Source: Sergeia podlipaevii (taxonomy: Eukaryota; Euglenozoa; Kinetoplastea; Trypanosomatida; Trypanosomatidae). From it: a DNA stretch of 64,000 nt. The DNA lies in NCBI GenBank assembly GCA_030849805.1, contig JASANZ010002200.1, positions 1 through 64,000 on the forward strand, written 5' to 3'. The translations under genes and the position numbers were made by a program. The number at the start of each line of letters is the position of its first letter. Positions within the stretch are counted from its first letter, which is position 1. The notes under the pieces are model-generated. The model saw nothing but the letters and a program-made list of their open reading frames with translations, did no database searches and had not been told where the DNA came from. Below are positions 39,263-48,342 of the stretch, piece by piece.

Positions 39263-39684
39263 CTTCTCCTTGAGTGAGTACGCTTTCCATATATATAGAT
39301 AAGAAAAGAAAAAGAGAAAAGTGAGAGGAAGGGAAGGTTGAGGGGTGGGGGGAGGTATCTAAGAAAACATCAGCAGTGACGAAATGAATCATCCAAAACA
39401 CGGCGTGTACGTATTTATGTATGCGTGTGTCTCCACTGCAGCACGTACACGTATTCGGCCGAATGATTACAATGAAAAGTGCAGCAGAAATGTGAAAAGG
39501 AAGCATTGTCAGAAGATGCTTCGCACTAACTAATATATGCATATGTATGTATGTTTAGCAGAAAAGAAGATGTGGCAAAAAAAAAGGGAATGAAGAAGGA
39601 GCGAGACAACGCTTTCATGCACGCCCTCTCCCTTTCTCTTTCTATTTTGCTCTGCCTTCACCCTCCTCTCTCTCTCTCTCTTGC
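39184..39684. other. Intergenic spacer, 0.5 kb
   Basis: Holds the TG microsatellite, a purine-rich stretch near 39300-39360 and a TC repeat near 39667-39681. No gene seen. Confidence 0.6.
39226..39261. repeat. TG dinucleotide microsatellite
   Basis: About 18 uninterrupted TG units (CA on the transcribed strand) 42 bases before the start codon of the TMEM254-like gene. Confidence 0.95.
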
Positions 39685-39924
39685 TCAGCGCGCTACCGCC
39701 CCTTTCAGTTTATGTGCCCCTGAGTGCACTGCCACCGCGACTCCGCCATGGGCATCAAATACTATGAAAAGCACGCAGGAGAGGGCGAATATACCCACCC
39801 GAATAGCGGTAGCATGCTGATCCTGCTTCCGCTCCTCTGCACTTCGAGAGCTATTATACGCAAGGCGGAGACGACCGCCTACAGTCCATATTATATCCAC
39901 GGCCGACGCTATTTTGGAAAACAT
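39685..39924 (-). CDS. Small single-span membrane protein (79 residues)
   Basis: A short frame on the coding strand between the ABCG-like and TMEM254-like genes. Residues 1-22 form a hydrophobic/basic helix (MFSKIASAVDIIWTVGGRLR). A charged linker with SAEERKQDQ follows (28-36), then a clear membrane segment (about 41-57, IRVGIFALSCVLFIVF) and a His/Gly/Lys-rich tail. Amino-acid composition is that of a real membrane protein and unlike the Phe/Leu/Tyr/Lys translations of spacer DNA. A plus-strand frame overlaps it but opposes the unit and has no sensible composition. It may be a small subunit of a mitochondrial or ER membrane complex; no family is recognised. The ATG at 39924 has a CA-rich tract ending in CAG upstream. 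Confidence 0.6.
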   Translation of the reverse strand: MFSKIASAVDIIWTVGGRLRLAYNSSRSAEERKQDQHATAIRVGIFALSCVLFIVFDAHGGVAVAVHSGAHKLKGAVAR

Positions 39925-40365
39925 GATGCCTCCCTTCCCTAAATCACCTTCTATGTATGTATTGCTATTGCTATTGCTGTGCTGGTGTGTGTGTGTGTGT
40001 GTGTGCCATAAAATACACGAAATGATAAGTCAATAGGTGAAAAACAGCAATGGGTAAAGCGGGGGGAAAAAAAAAGCGCCGATGAATGGAAAAAAAAATT
40101 AGCAGCACTCAATACAAGCTCCTCTCCATATAGATCGCCCCACAACAATAAAAATAATGTCCCCCCCCCTTCCTCCCAGGATCGATCCCTCTTCTTTTAC
40201 AAATGCACTCTTTTTTCCTGGATATAAAGTTTTTAATGTCGGTGAGAACAAGTCGTTGATAGATATTCATATATAAAAGAGAAATAAAAAAAACAAGAAA
40301 AAAACGCTGCAATCCACTTCCTTTCCCACCTATCTATCCTCCTCCCCTCCACCCCTCAATACGTC
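39925..40365. other. Intergenic spacer, 0.44 kb
   Basis: Contains a TG repeat near 39985-40004, a short AGCAAT-type repeat, A-runs near 40065-40098 and a C-run near 40160. The region between 40110 and 40312 on the minus strand reads as a low-complexity frame and was not called. Confidence 0.6.
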
Positions 40366-43300
40366 CTACGGTGAGCGATGACACATCATTACCACGAGGC
40401 AAGCCGACACAAGCACCCCGTAAGCAGCAGTCAGTAGCCACACATTCGCCCACTCACGGGACTCGTTAAAACCCAAAAAGTGTGCGTATTCATCTCCAGT
40501 GTAGCAACGCCGTTGTCTAATGCCACGCTTATGTTCATCGCCATCATGTAACATCAGCAGCGAGGTTGCATTCCCTGCGACAGTCACACCCGCGTTGACA
40601 CCCTCTGCATCGTCTTCGTCCTCACATCCAAAAGTCCTCCCGAGAAACTGCGTGAGCAGCCCGGACTCATATCCAAGCCGCAGCACAGAGCCCATGGAGA
40701 GACGCTGCACTGGTGCAGGCAGTGTGGTGAGGTTGATCACCATCCCAGAGAGCGCGAGACTCACTGTATAAACCGCAAAGAGAGCGTTCGTGATGGAAAT
40801 GAGGGAGAGGCCGCATGGCCAGGCAAGCATACAAAGCAACCTCACAAGAGCGTGTGTGGTGATAGAGACGACCGCCGCCACCAGTGCCAGAGCAAAGACA
40901 GAAGGACTGCTATCATGAATGATATCACCAGGCGTGTTGCGCTGCCTGACTTGAGAAGGAAGGCCCCCTTTTCCTCCTCCTCTCCCTCTTCCTACCTCTG
41001 CGTAGAAGGTTGGCAATGAAGGGGCAACTGCTGAAGAGAGCGTCATCACGAGAGAGACAACGCAGGCACACAAGGCACACACCAAGCATCGACACACACA
41101 GCTCCGCGTCTCCACAAAGAGAAGATAGGTAAAGGTGCTGTAGTAACCTCGAGCGCGGTGCTGTAGAAAGCGTGGGTGAGCACGGGTGAGGAGAGAGCCA
41201 GAAGCGCGAATGCTATGCAAAAACGCCAAGTTCATCACAAGAAAAACCACACCGGAGCGGTTCTGAATACCACTCTGGTGCTCGTCCCCGGTGCCGGAAG
41301 CCCCCATATCACCCCCCGTGTACACCACAGTGAGCAGCAGAGAGACTAGCACAAGAAGAAAAACCAGACGTAGCACGTCCGACACCGCGTGGTTGCGTAC
41401 TTCTATAAAGGAGTAGCGGGTGAGGCATGCAAGCCGCCCGCAGAAACCACCTACTCCACTCCTCACACCAGACACCACAGTCTGTCCATAGCAACAGCAA
41501 AACTGTCGCGACAACCACGAGGTCGACGCGGCACTCGATAATATAGCGCTATCTTCGTTGGAAGAAACCACCACATCCTGCGCGACAACAGTAGAGAACG
41601 CGTCTCCTGACGCACACGTCTGCAGATGTCGTCGGACTTTCTCATACAAGCGCATCTGCATCGCGGCCGCCTCCTGTGCTCTGGGGTGTCCTGCTACAGC
41701 GCGGACCAAGGCACCAGAGCTGCCGGCAGCCAGCTTGTATAGCGTGGCAAGCATCGCCTCCTTACTGTCAGCCTCCTCGCCCTGCTTTCTTTCATCTTTG
41801 CTTGCCTTACTACTGCTGCCGCTATCTCGCCGATGCATACTGAAGAGCTGCACCAGGGGTATCAAGCAAGGGACAGAGCCGCCGTAGACACAGTCTGGTC
41901 CATCCAGCAGCGCAATGTCATCTACGTACTTGAGTAGCGACCAGCGAGGTTGTGTGAGAGTCAGCACGACCACCACCGTTGCCGACGGTTCCTCTGCCTC
42001 AGTAAGCGATATCGCCGCTGCTGCGGCGTCTGAGTGAGGAGAAAAAGAAAGAGACACAGGCGCAGGTCCGCCCATAAAGCTACGGGGCGACCTTTCTGCT
42101 GGAGTCGTTGCGACGACCTGAGCCCCACCGCCCGTTGCAGGAGTGGCAGAGGAAACTACGTCACACGCGCTACTGAGAAACATTGGTTGCGCAGGTGGCG
42201 ATGATTGCTGTTGTTCCTGTTCCTCATCCTGATAATGTTGTCGAATTCTCGTGAGCGCGCCAGACGCAATTAACTTGAGAATAAACACAAACTGTCTCGC
42301 CTCGTGCGCGGGCAGTCCGTCTAGCACACGATCAACCAGCAGCACACGAGGACAGTCTGCGAGGTTGAGCAAGGCAGCGCCAAGTGCCACTCTCCTACGT
42401 GTGAAGAGTGAGCAGTCCCGCACTACACAGTTCTGTACACATGCGTCACGAAGCTGCAGCACTTCCATCACTGCTTCTACCGCGACCTTGGCACTCAATC
42501 TATCTGCTGCTGCTGCAGTCATCGTCATAGCCGCCGCCATAGACCCACGACGACGCCTGCGGTAGTGGTGCTGCTTGCGGCTACCAAGCATGGACCAGGC
42601 ATACACAAGATTCTCCCGCACTGTGAGCTCCTCAAGCGGAGCGTAGTCTGCATCTGAGTCGATACAAGCTGCACGGCCACCGTCGCCATAGGCCTCATCC
42701 TCCTCGCCTCTTCCACTACTCATTGCACTCCTATAGTGAAAGCAATTTCTAGTAATGCGCCCCGGTGCTGAAGAAAGGGAGGAAGATAAAAGAACGACAC
42801 GTGTGCGAAGATAGGAACGTGCACTGACGGGTACATCATCGAACATCACCAGGCCCTTCTCGCTACTTGTGCACCTGCTCGCATGAACAGCGGGCAAGCC
42901 GGCGAGCACGCGGAGGAGGCACGAGGCGGAACCAAGGCCGCTGTCCTGCGCACTCACAACAGCAGCAAGACGACCGCTGTAGAACATGCCAGAGGTGTTG
43001 GAAAGCAGGGCTTGAGGATCAACACCACCACCACTGCTGCTGCTGCCTCGAGTGACTGTAGGGGTATAGGAAACGGAGACACGGTCCCAGCATAGAACCG
43101 ATGGACGGGCTGAAGCCGCATTACCCCCAGTAGCAGCCATATCCTGTCTGCTTGGTTGCGGCAAGCGGGAAGAGAATCTATGACCGGGATCAACCCCTTG
43201 CTCCTCCCGTGGGGCTTCGTGCTGTTGTTGATGCGGCTGCGGTTGCTGTGGAGTATGAAGGAGGCCGGCAGGCGCAGAGGCAGCCTCCACGTCTGGCAGT

Positions 43301-43725
43301 GAGGCAGGAGCGACATCTGTGATCGCGGAGGTGAAGTCAGGCTGAGGCAGCGAAGTGGCAGAGCGCAACTGCACCCTCCTGGCTGGACCAGAAGAGTAAG
43401 AATGAGGAGAAGCAGCATGGGGGGTAGTGGTGGTGGCAGTAGCGGCACTGTATGGAACTGACCTCTGCTCCTTGGTGCTCCCTGCATATGGCAGAGGTGT
43501 TAGCCACTCTCCATCACTCTCTCTTTGGCTCTTGCTCTCCGCTGCTGGTGGTGACACGCAGCCATCGTAGTTATTGGCAATTGAACCATCGACACCGGCA
43601 AGAGCTGCCGCGGTGCTTGTAGCAGTATCGCGATTATGAGTGTTCGTAGAGACGATAGAAACTGTAGGATCGTTGCTAGGGCCGCTGACATTCTGCGAGC
43701 TTGATCGCTGGTATGAGCTCTGCAT
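40366..43725 (-). CDS. ABCG-type half transporter with a degenerate nucleotide-binding domain
   Basis: Protein of 1119 residues: a disordered N terminus (1-205), an ABC-type domain (about 208-630), then a six-span ABCG-like membrane domain (about 780-1119). The layout (ATP domain first, then membrane domain, with FLVMNLAFLHS and an R-A-RGYYSTFTYLL segment before the third span) is that of ABCG half transporters. The ATP domain keeps the fold order but loses the key residues. The Walker A region reads AQDSGLGSASCLL (259-271) with no Lys. The signature region reads DCSLFTRRRVALG (437-449) with no SGG. Walker B reads RVLLVDRVLDGL (460-471) with Arg where the catalytic Glu belongs. The H-loop reads LTLTQPRW (588-595) without His. 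Low-complexity inserts lie at about 385-405 and 500-580. It probably does not hydrolyse ATP alone and may pair with an active partner or act as a regulator. Substrate unknown. Confidence 0.85.
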   Translation of the reverse strand: MQSSYQRSSSQNVSGPSNDPTVSIVSTNTHNRDTATSTAAALAGVDGSIANNYDGCVSPPAAESKSQRESDGEWLTPLPYAGSTKEQRSVPYSAATATTTTPHAASPHSYSSGPARRVQLRSATSLPQPDFTSAITDVAPASLPDVEAASAPAGLLHTPQQPQPHQQQHEAPREEQGVDPGHRFSSRLPQPSRQDMAATGGNAASARPSVLCWDRVSVSYTPTVTRGSSSSGGGVDPQALLSNTSGMFYSGRLAAVVSAQDSGLGSASCLLRVLAGLPAVHASRCTSSEKGLVMFDDVPVSARSYLRTRVVLLSSSLSSAPGRITRNCFHYRSAMSSGRGEEDEAYGDGGRAACIDSDADYAPLEELTVRENLVYAWSMLGSRKQHHYRRRRRGSMAAAMTMTAAAADRLSAKVAVEAVMEVLQLRDACVQNCVVRDCSLFTRRRVALGAALLNLADCPRVLLVDRVLDGLPAHEARQFVFILKLIASGALTRIRQHYQDEEQEQQQSSPPAQPMFLSSACDVVSSATPATGGGAQVVATTPAERSPRSFMGGPAPVSLSFSPHSDAAAAAISLTEAEEPSATVVVVLTLTQPRWSLLKYVDDIALLDGPDCVYGGSVPCLIPLVQLFSMHRRDSGSSSKASKDERKQGEEADSKEAMLATLYKLAAGSSGALVRAVAGHPRAQEAAAMQMRLYEKVRRHLQTCASGDAFSTVVAQDVVVSSNEDSAILSSAASTSWLSRQFCCCYGQTVVSGVRSGVGGFCGRLACLTRYSFIEVRNHAVSDVLRLVFLLVLVSLLLTVVYTGGDMGASGTGDEHQSGIQNRSGVVFLVMNLAFLHSIRASGSLLTRAHPRFLQHRARGYYSTFTYLLFVETRSCVCRCLVCALCACVVSLVMTLSSAVAPSLPTFYAEVGRGRGGGKGGLPSQVRQRNTPGDIIHDSSPSVFALALVAAVVSITTHALVRLLCMLAWPCGLSLISITNALFAVYTVSLALSGMVINLTTLPAPVQRLSMGSVLRLGYESGLLTQFLGRTFGCEDEDDAEGVNAGVTVAGNATSLLMLHDGDEHKRGIRQRRCYTGDEYAHFLGFNESREWANVWLLTAAYGVLVSACLVVMMCHRSP

Positions 43726-44423
43726 TGCCAAGGAGGGGGGGGGGTAAAATAACAATAACAGTAATAATAATAATAATAATAAAATATAAGGAGTCTTTTT
43801 GGTTGTGTCACACGTCCCTCTGTCTTCCCTCTTTTTTGTATGTCTCACTCAATATAAAAGTACGTCTATAAATATATATATATATATATTTAAAAAAAGC
43901 AAAACTGAAGGAGCAGATGTGCAGGCTAGGGTTCACGCACAACCGTATATACTCACAATTATGACCTTGAGTAGGTAGAAAAGTAACACAGCTGAATGAC
44001 GCGTAAAGGGGAGAGATGATAACTCTACGCCTCTTTCATTCCCTTGCCTATGATTAAAAACGAAGAGGTTTGTCGCTGTTCTGCTTGGAACCTATTTCCC
44101 TCCCTCCCTTTTTTAAATCGCAAGAAAAAAAAAAAAGAAGAATGAGAGAAACAACTGCTGAGTGATTAATGTGCTTTCTTCTCTATAAAGGCAATCAATC
44201 ACCATCACTGCTTTCTACGTTTTTTTTAAGAAAAAAAAAAAAGCAAATGCAGCCATGTGTGTGTGTATTGGGGTTTTGTTGTCTGCAATCTGCAAAGTTC
44301 ATAATTGCATAATTGCATAACGCATCACTGAGGGTATATATTGAAGTATTCATTCAATGACTCCTTTGTTTTTTTCTTCTTCCAAGTCATCCCTCCTTCC
44401 ACACCTCGCTTCCTTCCCCCGCA
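43726..44423. other. Intergenic spacer, 0.7 kb
   Basis: Next to the ABCG-like start there is a G-run (43735-43744, poly-C on the transcribed strand) and AAT units near 43762-43781. Farther right are a TA repeat near 43871-43889 and A-runs near 44127-44138 and 44229-44242. A short tandem ATAATTGC repeat lies near 44301-44320. No gene seen. Confidence 0.6.
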
Positions 44424-47400
44424 CTACAGAAGCTCCTCCTTCACCAAAAGCTGCTTATACTCAAGAAACACCTGCTCAAGCGCGTTGCTGTGTGTCGCTG
44501 TTGCAATCATCGTACTGAGGGCGCTCTTTACGGCACTACGCAGGGAGTCCTGCTCCTTGTATTGACTAAAGTTATCCGTCGAGCGCGCATTCTCCAGCGC
44601 GCTGCACAAGGCTCGAACCACACTCGCTGTAAGATCCTCGCAGCCTTCTGGGCCACTGGTAGTGCGTGAGGCAAGACAAGCAGCTGGGATACCCCCAAGT
44701 GACTTCGCGGCGTGCGTGCGAACCTTGAAAATACGGTCGCGAGTGACTGCCTTGAGCAAAGTCTCAACAGCGGTTAAAGCACCTACAGGCTCGGCCTCAA
44801 ACACCACCTCTCGTGATAGACCAACGCCGAGTGCACATGCAGCGTTCCAACGAAGCTTTGCGTCAACACTGGCGGCTCCTCTCCCTCCTCCACTCGATAG
44901 CGAGAGATACTCAAGAAGCACACGGAAGAAGCCTTCCGCCACAGTCTCCTCCGTCGCCCCAAGCTCGGCAATGAGTTCGTCAAAGGTGAGCGTGCGAAGA
45001 AGGTGGTTGATCATGCGGACGCCGTGACCCTGCACAATGTTACACGTGTCCTCAGTGACGGCCCACATAGCAATGTCCCAGAGTTGTGCCATGTGTTCGG
45101 GAGACTCCCGCACAGTCATGCAAGACGCACCTTCAGCAAGGCGAGACGTGAGATTCGACAAGGCAAATGCAGCCTTTCCACGCACAACCGGGTCTACCTC
45201 GTCCATCAGTGCGTTCGTGGCGCAGGTGACCATGTCTGGTGCGTTGGCGTCTAGGCAAGGATACTGCCACGCCCACATGCCAAGGGCAGTAAAAGCTTCT
45301 GCCCGCACCGCACTGCTCCAGTCTGCGCCAGCGGCTCGCACAAAGTCCAAGGCGCGAGTTCGAGCTTCAGGCGAAAGTGTGGCCATAAGGTCATCGCCTA
45401 TCTGCGCAAGGCAACGAAGCGTCATGAGATGAACTTCCTCCCCGTACTGTGCCAGATCCATGGCGGCGAGAACAACGCGGGTGAAGATCGCCTGCTTCTG
45501 AGCAAGAGTAGCGCGATCTTGCTGGGCGTCAGGTCGCATGGCGGGGTCGTCAGCGTTGCCATCGAAGGACTTCCAGACATACCCCATAAAGTGGATCCAC
45601 GCACGCAGGCACTCTGCGAGGACTTCAGCGGCCACTGTGAGTGTTGCGGTAGTGCTAGTTGTGTTCGACGTTGCTGCTGCTGCTGTTGGGTCAACGTGCT
45701 TGGCTGCTGGATCTGCCACAGTCGACGCTGTTCCTGGTGCGTTACTATGAGCCTCCCTCTTGCTAGAGCTTACAGTGACAGCAGCAGCGGCTGCAGCGTC
45801 GCGAACTGTCTTCAGCACCAGCACGGAGACCTCCACCAGAGACTCAAATTGACTGTGAATCACGCGAGGGTGCAGCCGTGACAGCTGCGCGGCGCACCGC
45901 CACACCTCCACGCGCGTCGTCGCGTGTGTCAACAGCTCCGTTAGCAACGGGCTAAGACCCTCGCTGCTGCTGCTGCTCTCTGTGGCATCGAAAAGGCTTG
46001 ATATCACAGAATGTAACGCATCATTCTTGAAAACGTGAGCGAGAAACGTGACTGCGTCGTAGTACGCCGAGTCAGGGCTGGCCACACGCATGCACTGCGA
46101 CATGGCAGGCAGCCGGAGAGTGTTCAGAAGTGTGGCTTGTGAGCAAGGGCACCGCTTATACGGAGTTACCTCCACGAGAATGCCATACACGTTAAACAGC
46201 TGCCCCTTTGAAAACGACACAGGCGGGAGCGAGGAAGGATTAGAATCGCTCAAAGCCCAGTGCAAGGACTCATGCAGCGAGATCAGCATCGTGCCACCCA
46301 GCGTCGCCATAGAGGCAAAGGACTGACTGCGTTTCTTCGGTTCCTCTGCAAACTGCAGCGTGTGATGCAACTTCACTAACAGTCCGGTGATCAGCGCGGA
46401 GACGGTGCTCCGCATCAACACCGAAGAATCCCACAGAAGCGGTGTCAGCAGTGGATGACGTGCTTGAGGGCCGACCGCGGCATCCTTCTCTGGAAAAAGC
46501 AGCGGAAGGAAGGAGGCGGTGTTGAAAGGACTGTTGGAGAAACGTGTGAGGACAGCCATGAGGAGCCAGCACGCGTGCAGCCGTAGGCAATCCGTCTCAC
46601 CACGTGACATGACACCGCCACTCCCAGATGTCAACGGTGAGTCGCTCCTATCATCGCTGCCGTCGTCATCATCGCGCGGGTCGTATGTGGACAGGAGCAC
46701 CAGCATCTCCACCGCTGGCCGCAGGAGCTGTTCAGCGACTTGATCGTCCGTGTGTGTGCCTGATGAGGTCGGCGCGTTCGTGGACATGCGATTGCCCAGC
46801 CAGCTTGACACGCCCAGCCCACTTCCCTGTCCAGCTTGGCTGCGGTGCTGCGACGTATGTCCTCCAATCTGAGAAGAGGAAGAAGAGGAAGGGGGAGCAC
46901 CTCCCAAGCCACGCCGCGGAGTCTGGGCCCCTGAGCGCATCATGGATGGGGTTGCTTTCCCGCTGGTGCTGCGGGAGCCAATTCGCACGCCGGCTTCTCC
47001 AGCAGTTTCTATGCAGTGCCACGTAAGAAGGCGAGCAAGAAGCATCATGGTCAAGTACGCCTCTCTCATGGATTGACACCGCTGATGCTGAAGGTTGAGC
47101 GGCTCCCTACCACAAGCAGTTGCAGTAGTTGCAGCTGTAGTACTAGCACTACTACTGCTCTTGTTGTTGGTGTTGCTATGTGCTTTGCGAGCAGCGCGCC
47201 GGCGCTGTGTGGTGGCTGAGAGCAAAGCACTCAGCTTTGTTGCTGCTGCAAGCAGCAGCGTCATAGTGGGTACTGGCAAGGCAGCTGCGGCTGCGGAAGA
47301 GGTGGGTGGTGAGCGACCGCCTTCTTGTCGGTGCTTTACATTTGCATTCGCTGTAGCAGCCGCCTCGCCTCCAAGTGATTTCTGTGCCTCTTCGCTCAGC

Positions 47401-47735
47401 GCAAGGCACGCGCCACAGTCCTCAATAAGGTTTGACGCACCGCTCCTAAGGGCGTCGTGCAAGTAGCGTAGATACGTCGTGTTACCAATACCAGAACCAG
47501 CACAGGTGACGCGCTGCATGGCTCCTATGAGTGACTCGAGTGCACTATCGCTAAGAGACGCCATGGCACTGCTGCCGTTGCCTGTGCCGTCACTGTTGTT
47601 GACGGTGACGCCAGAGAAAAGCGGGGGAGGTGCCGCTCCAGAAGTGGACGGGTCTGCAGCTACTTGTTGGACCTTGGCCAGCTGTTTTCTTTGCCCGCCA
47701 GCTGCTGTCGTGCTTGTGTTGGTCTTGGGTGGCAT
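44424..47735 (-). CDS. HEATR6: HEATR6-family HEAT-repeat protein (DUF4042)
   Basis: Protein of 1103 residues. After a Ser/Ala/Gly-rich N-terminal third, the HEATR6-specific DUF4042 region lies at about 385-560: a helix with SSVLMRSTVSALITGLL, then SFASMATLGGTMLISLHESL and YGILVEVTPYKRC. These match the human HEATR6 pattern of a variable-length helix pair followed by I.ELHR.LL.AL and LV.NAPY.RL. The C-terminal 400 residues are HEAT repeats. DWSSAVRAEAFTALGMWA, DPVVRGKAAFALSNLT, KLRWNAACALGVGLS and IFKVRTHAAKSLGGIP follow the order of the human protein. The end (NFSQYKEQDSLRSAVKSAL) also matches. HEATR6 function is poorly known. The ATG at 47735 follows a strong polypyrimidine-CAG about 75 bases upstream. 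It is followed downstream by the ABCG-like gene. Confidence 0.88.
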   Translation of the reverse strand: MPPKTNTSTTAAGGQRKQLAKVQQVAADPSTSGAAPPPLFSGVTVNNSDGTGNGSSAMASLSDSALESLIGAMQRVTCAGSGIGNTTYLRYLHDALRSGASNLIEDCGACLALSEEAQKSLGGEAAATANANVKHRQEGGRSPPTSSAAAAALPVPTMTLLLAAATKLSALLSATTQRRRAARKAHSNTNNKSSSSASTTAATTATACGREPLNLQHQRCQSMREAYLTMMLLARLLTWHCIETAGEAGVRIGSRSTSGKATPSMMRSGAQTPRRGLGGAPPSSSSSSQIGGHTSQHRSQAGQGSGLGVSSWLGNRMSTNAPTSSGTHTDDQVAEQLLRPAVEMLVLLSTYDPRDDDDGSDDRSDSPLTSGSGGVMSRGETDCLRLHACWLLMAVLTRFSNSPFNTASFLPLLFPEKDAAVGPQARHPLLTPLLWDSSVLMRSTVSALITGLLVKLHHTLQFAEEPKKRSQSFASMATLGGTMLISLHESLHWALSDSNPSSLPPVSFSKGQLFNVYGILVEVTPYKRCPCSQATLLNTLRLPAMSQCMRVASPDSAYYDAVTFLAHVFKNDALHSVISSLFDATESSSSSEGLSPLLTELLTHATTRVEVWRCAAQLSRLHPRVIHSQFESLVEVSVLVLKTVRDAAAAAAVTVSSSKREAHSNAPGTASTVADPAAKHVDPTAAAATSNTTSTTATLTVAAEVLAECLRAWIHFMGYVWKSFDGNADDPAMRPDAQQDRATLAQKQAIFTRVVLAAMDLAQYGEEVHLMTLRCLAQIGDDLMATLSPEARTRALDFVRAAGADWSSAVRAEAFTALGMWAWQYPCLDANAPDMVTCATNALMDEVDPVVRGKAAFALSNLTSRLAEGASCMTVRESPEHMAQLWDIAMWAVTEDTCNIVQGHGVRMINHLLRTLTFDELIAELGATEETVAEGFFRVLLEYLSLSSGGGRGAASVDAKLRWNAACALGVGLSREVVFEAEPVGALTAVETLLKAVTRDRIFKVRTHAAKSLGGIPAACLASRTTSGPEGCEDLTASVVRALCSALENARSTDNFSQYKEQDSLRSAVKSALSTMIATATHSNALEQVFLEYKQLLVKEELL

Positions 47736-48342
47736 ATGTCGTTAAACACAACAAAAAAAAAGCAAGGGATGCGTATTCGTAAAAGATAAATTTGGGGATG
47801 CTACTACTACTGAGTGCATAGAAGACAGAAGAAGATAAGAAAAAGGGAAAAAGAAGATATCGTGTAGGATACAAAACAAATTGGAGCAAAGCAACAAGCA
47901 CGCAAAGAAAGAAAAGGAATAAGGCTTGAGATCTTTGCTGTGGGGGGTAATGTAAGTTGAGTGTTCACTCATTCATATATATATGTGTGTGTATATGTAA
48001 ATTACTTTGCATGTGTATGTGCTTGAACTCTCCTCTCTTAGAAATACACCCACAAAGAAGATTTAAAGAAGAAAAGAAAAGAAGAAAAATAAAATAAAAA
48101 TAGTAACAATAAGAAAAAAGACACACACACACACCTACAAAAAACAAAACAAAACAAAAAGATGATGATACATCCAGTTCCGCCGTGATCACAAACAATG
48201 ATGAAAGACAACTGGAGGGTCCCATTCACTACGAAAAGCGCAACCTCATAAACTCACATCAATCCTCTTATTTTTCCTCCCTTTGATTTTTTTTTTCCCA
48301 ATGATCTTCCAATAAAAGAAAAGAAAATTTGCCACGCTTTCT
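47736..48342. other. Intergenic spacer, 0.6 kb
   Basis: Contains the HEATR6 acceptor, a short TA/TG stretch near 47974-47996, A-rich runs near 48067-48120 and an AAAAC repeat near 48139-48160. No gene seen. Confidence 0.6.
47810..47856 (-). promoter_or_regulatory. Predicted trans-splice acceptor of the HEATR6 gene
   Basis: The minus strand has a long CTTCTTTTTCCC-type tract ending in ATGCACTCAG, giving a leader of about 75 bases. No AG occurs between this site and the ATG. Confidence 0.6.

Noticed and set aside
39724..39942. Plus-strand frame of 72 codons overlapping the 79-residue protein
   Set aside because: Opposes the unit and begins within His/Cys/Arg-rich sequence without a sensible fold; the minus-strand frame has a clear membrane span.
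40366..43725. Possibility that the ABCG-like gene is a decaying pseudogene
   Set aside because: The frame is open over 1119 codons, the membrane domain is well preserved and composition is even, so a retained function is more likely. It is still listed as a test.
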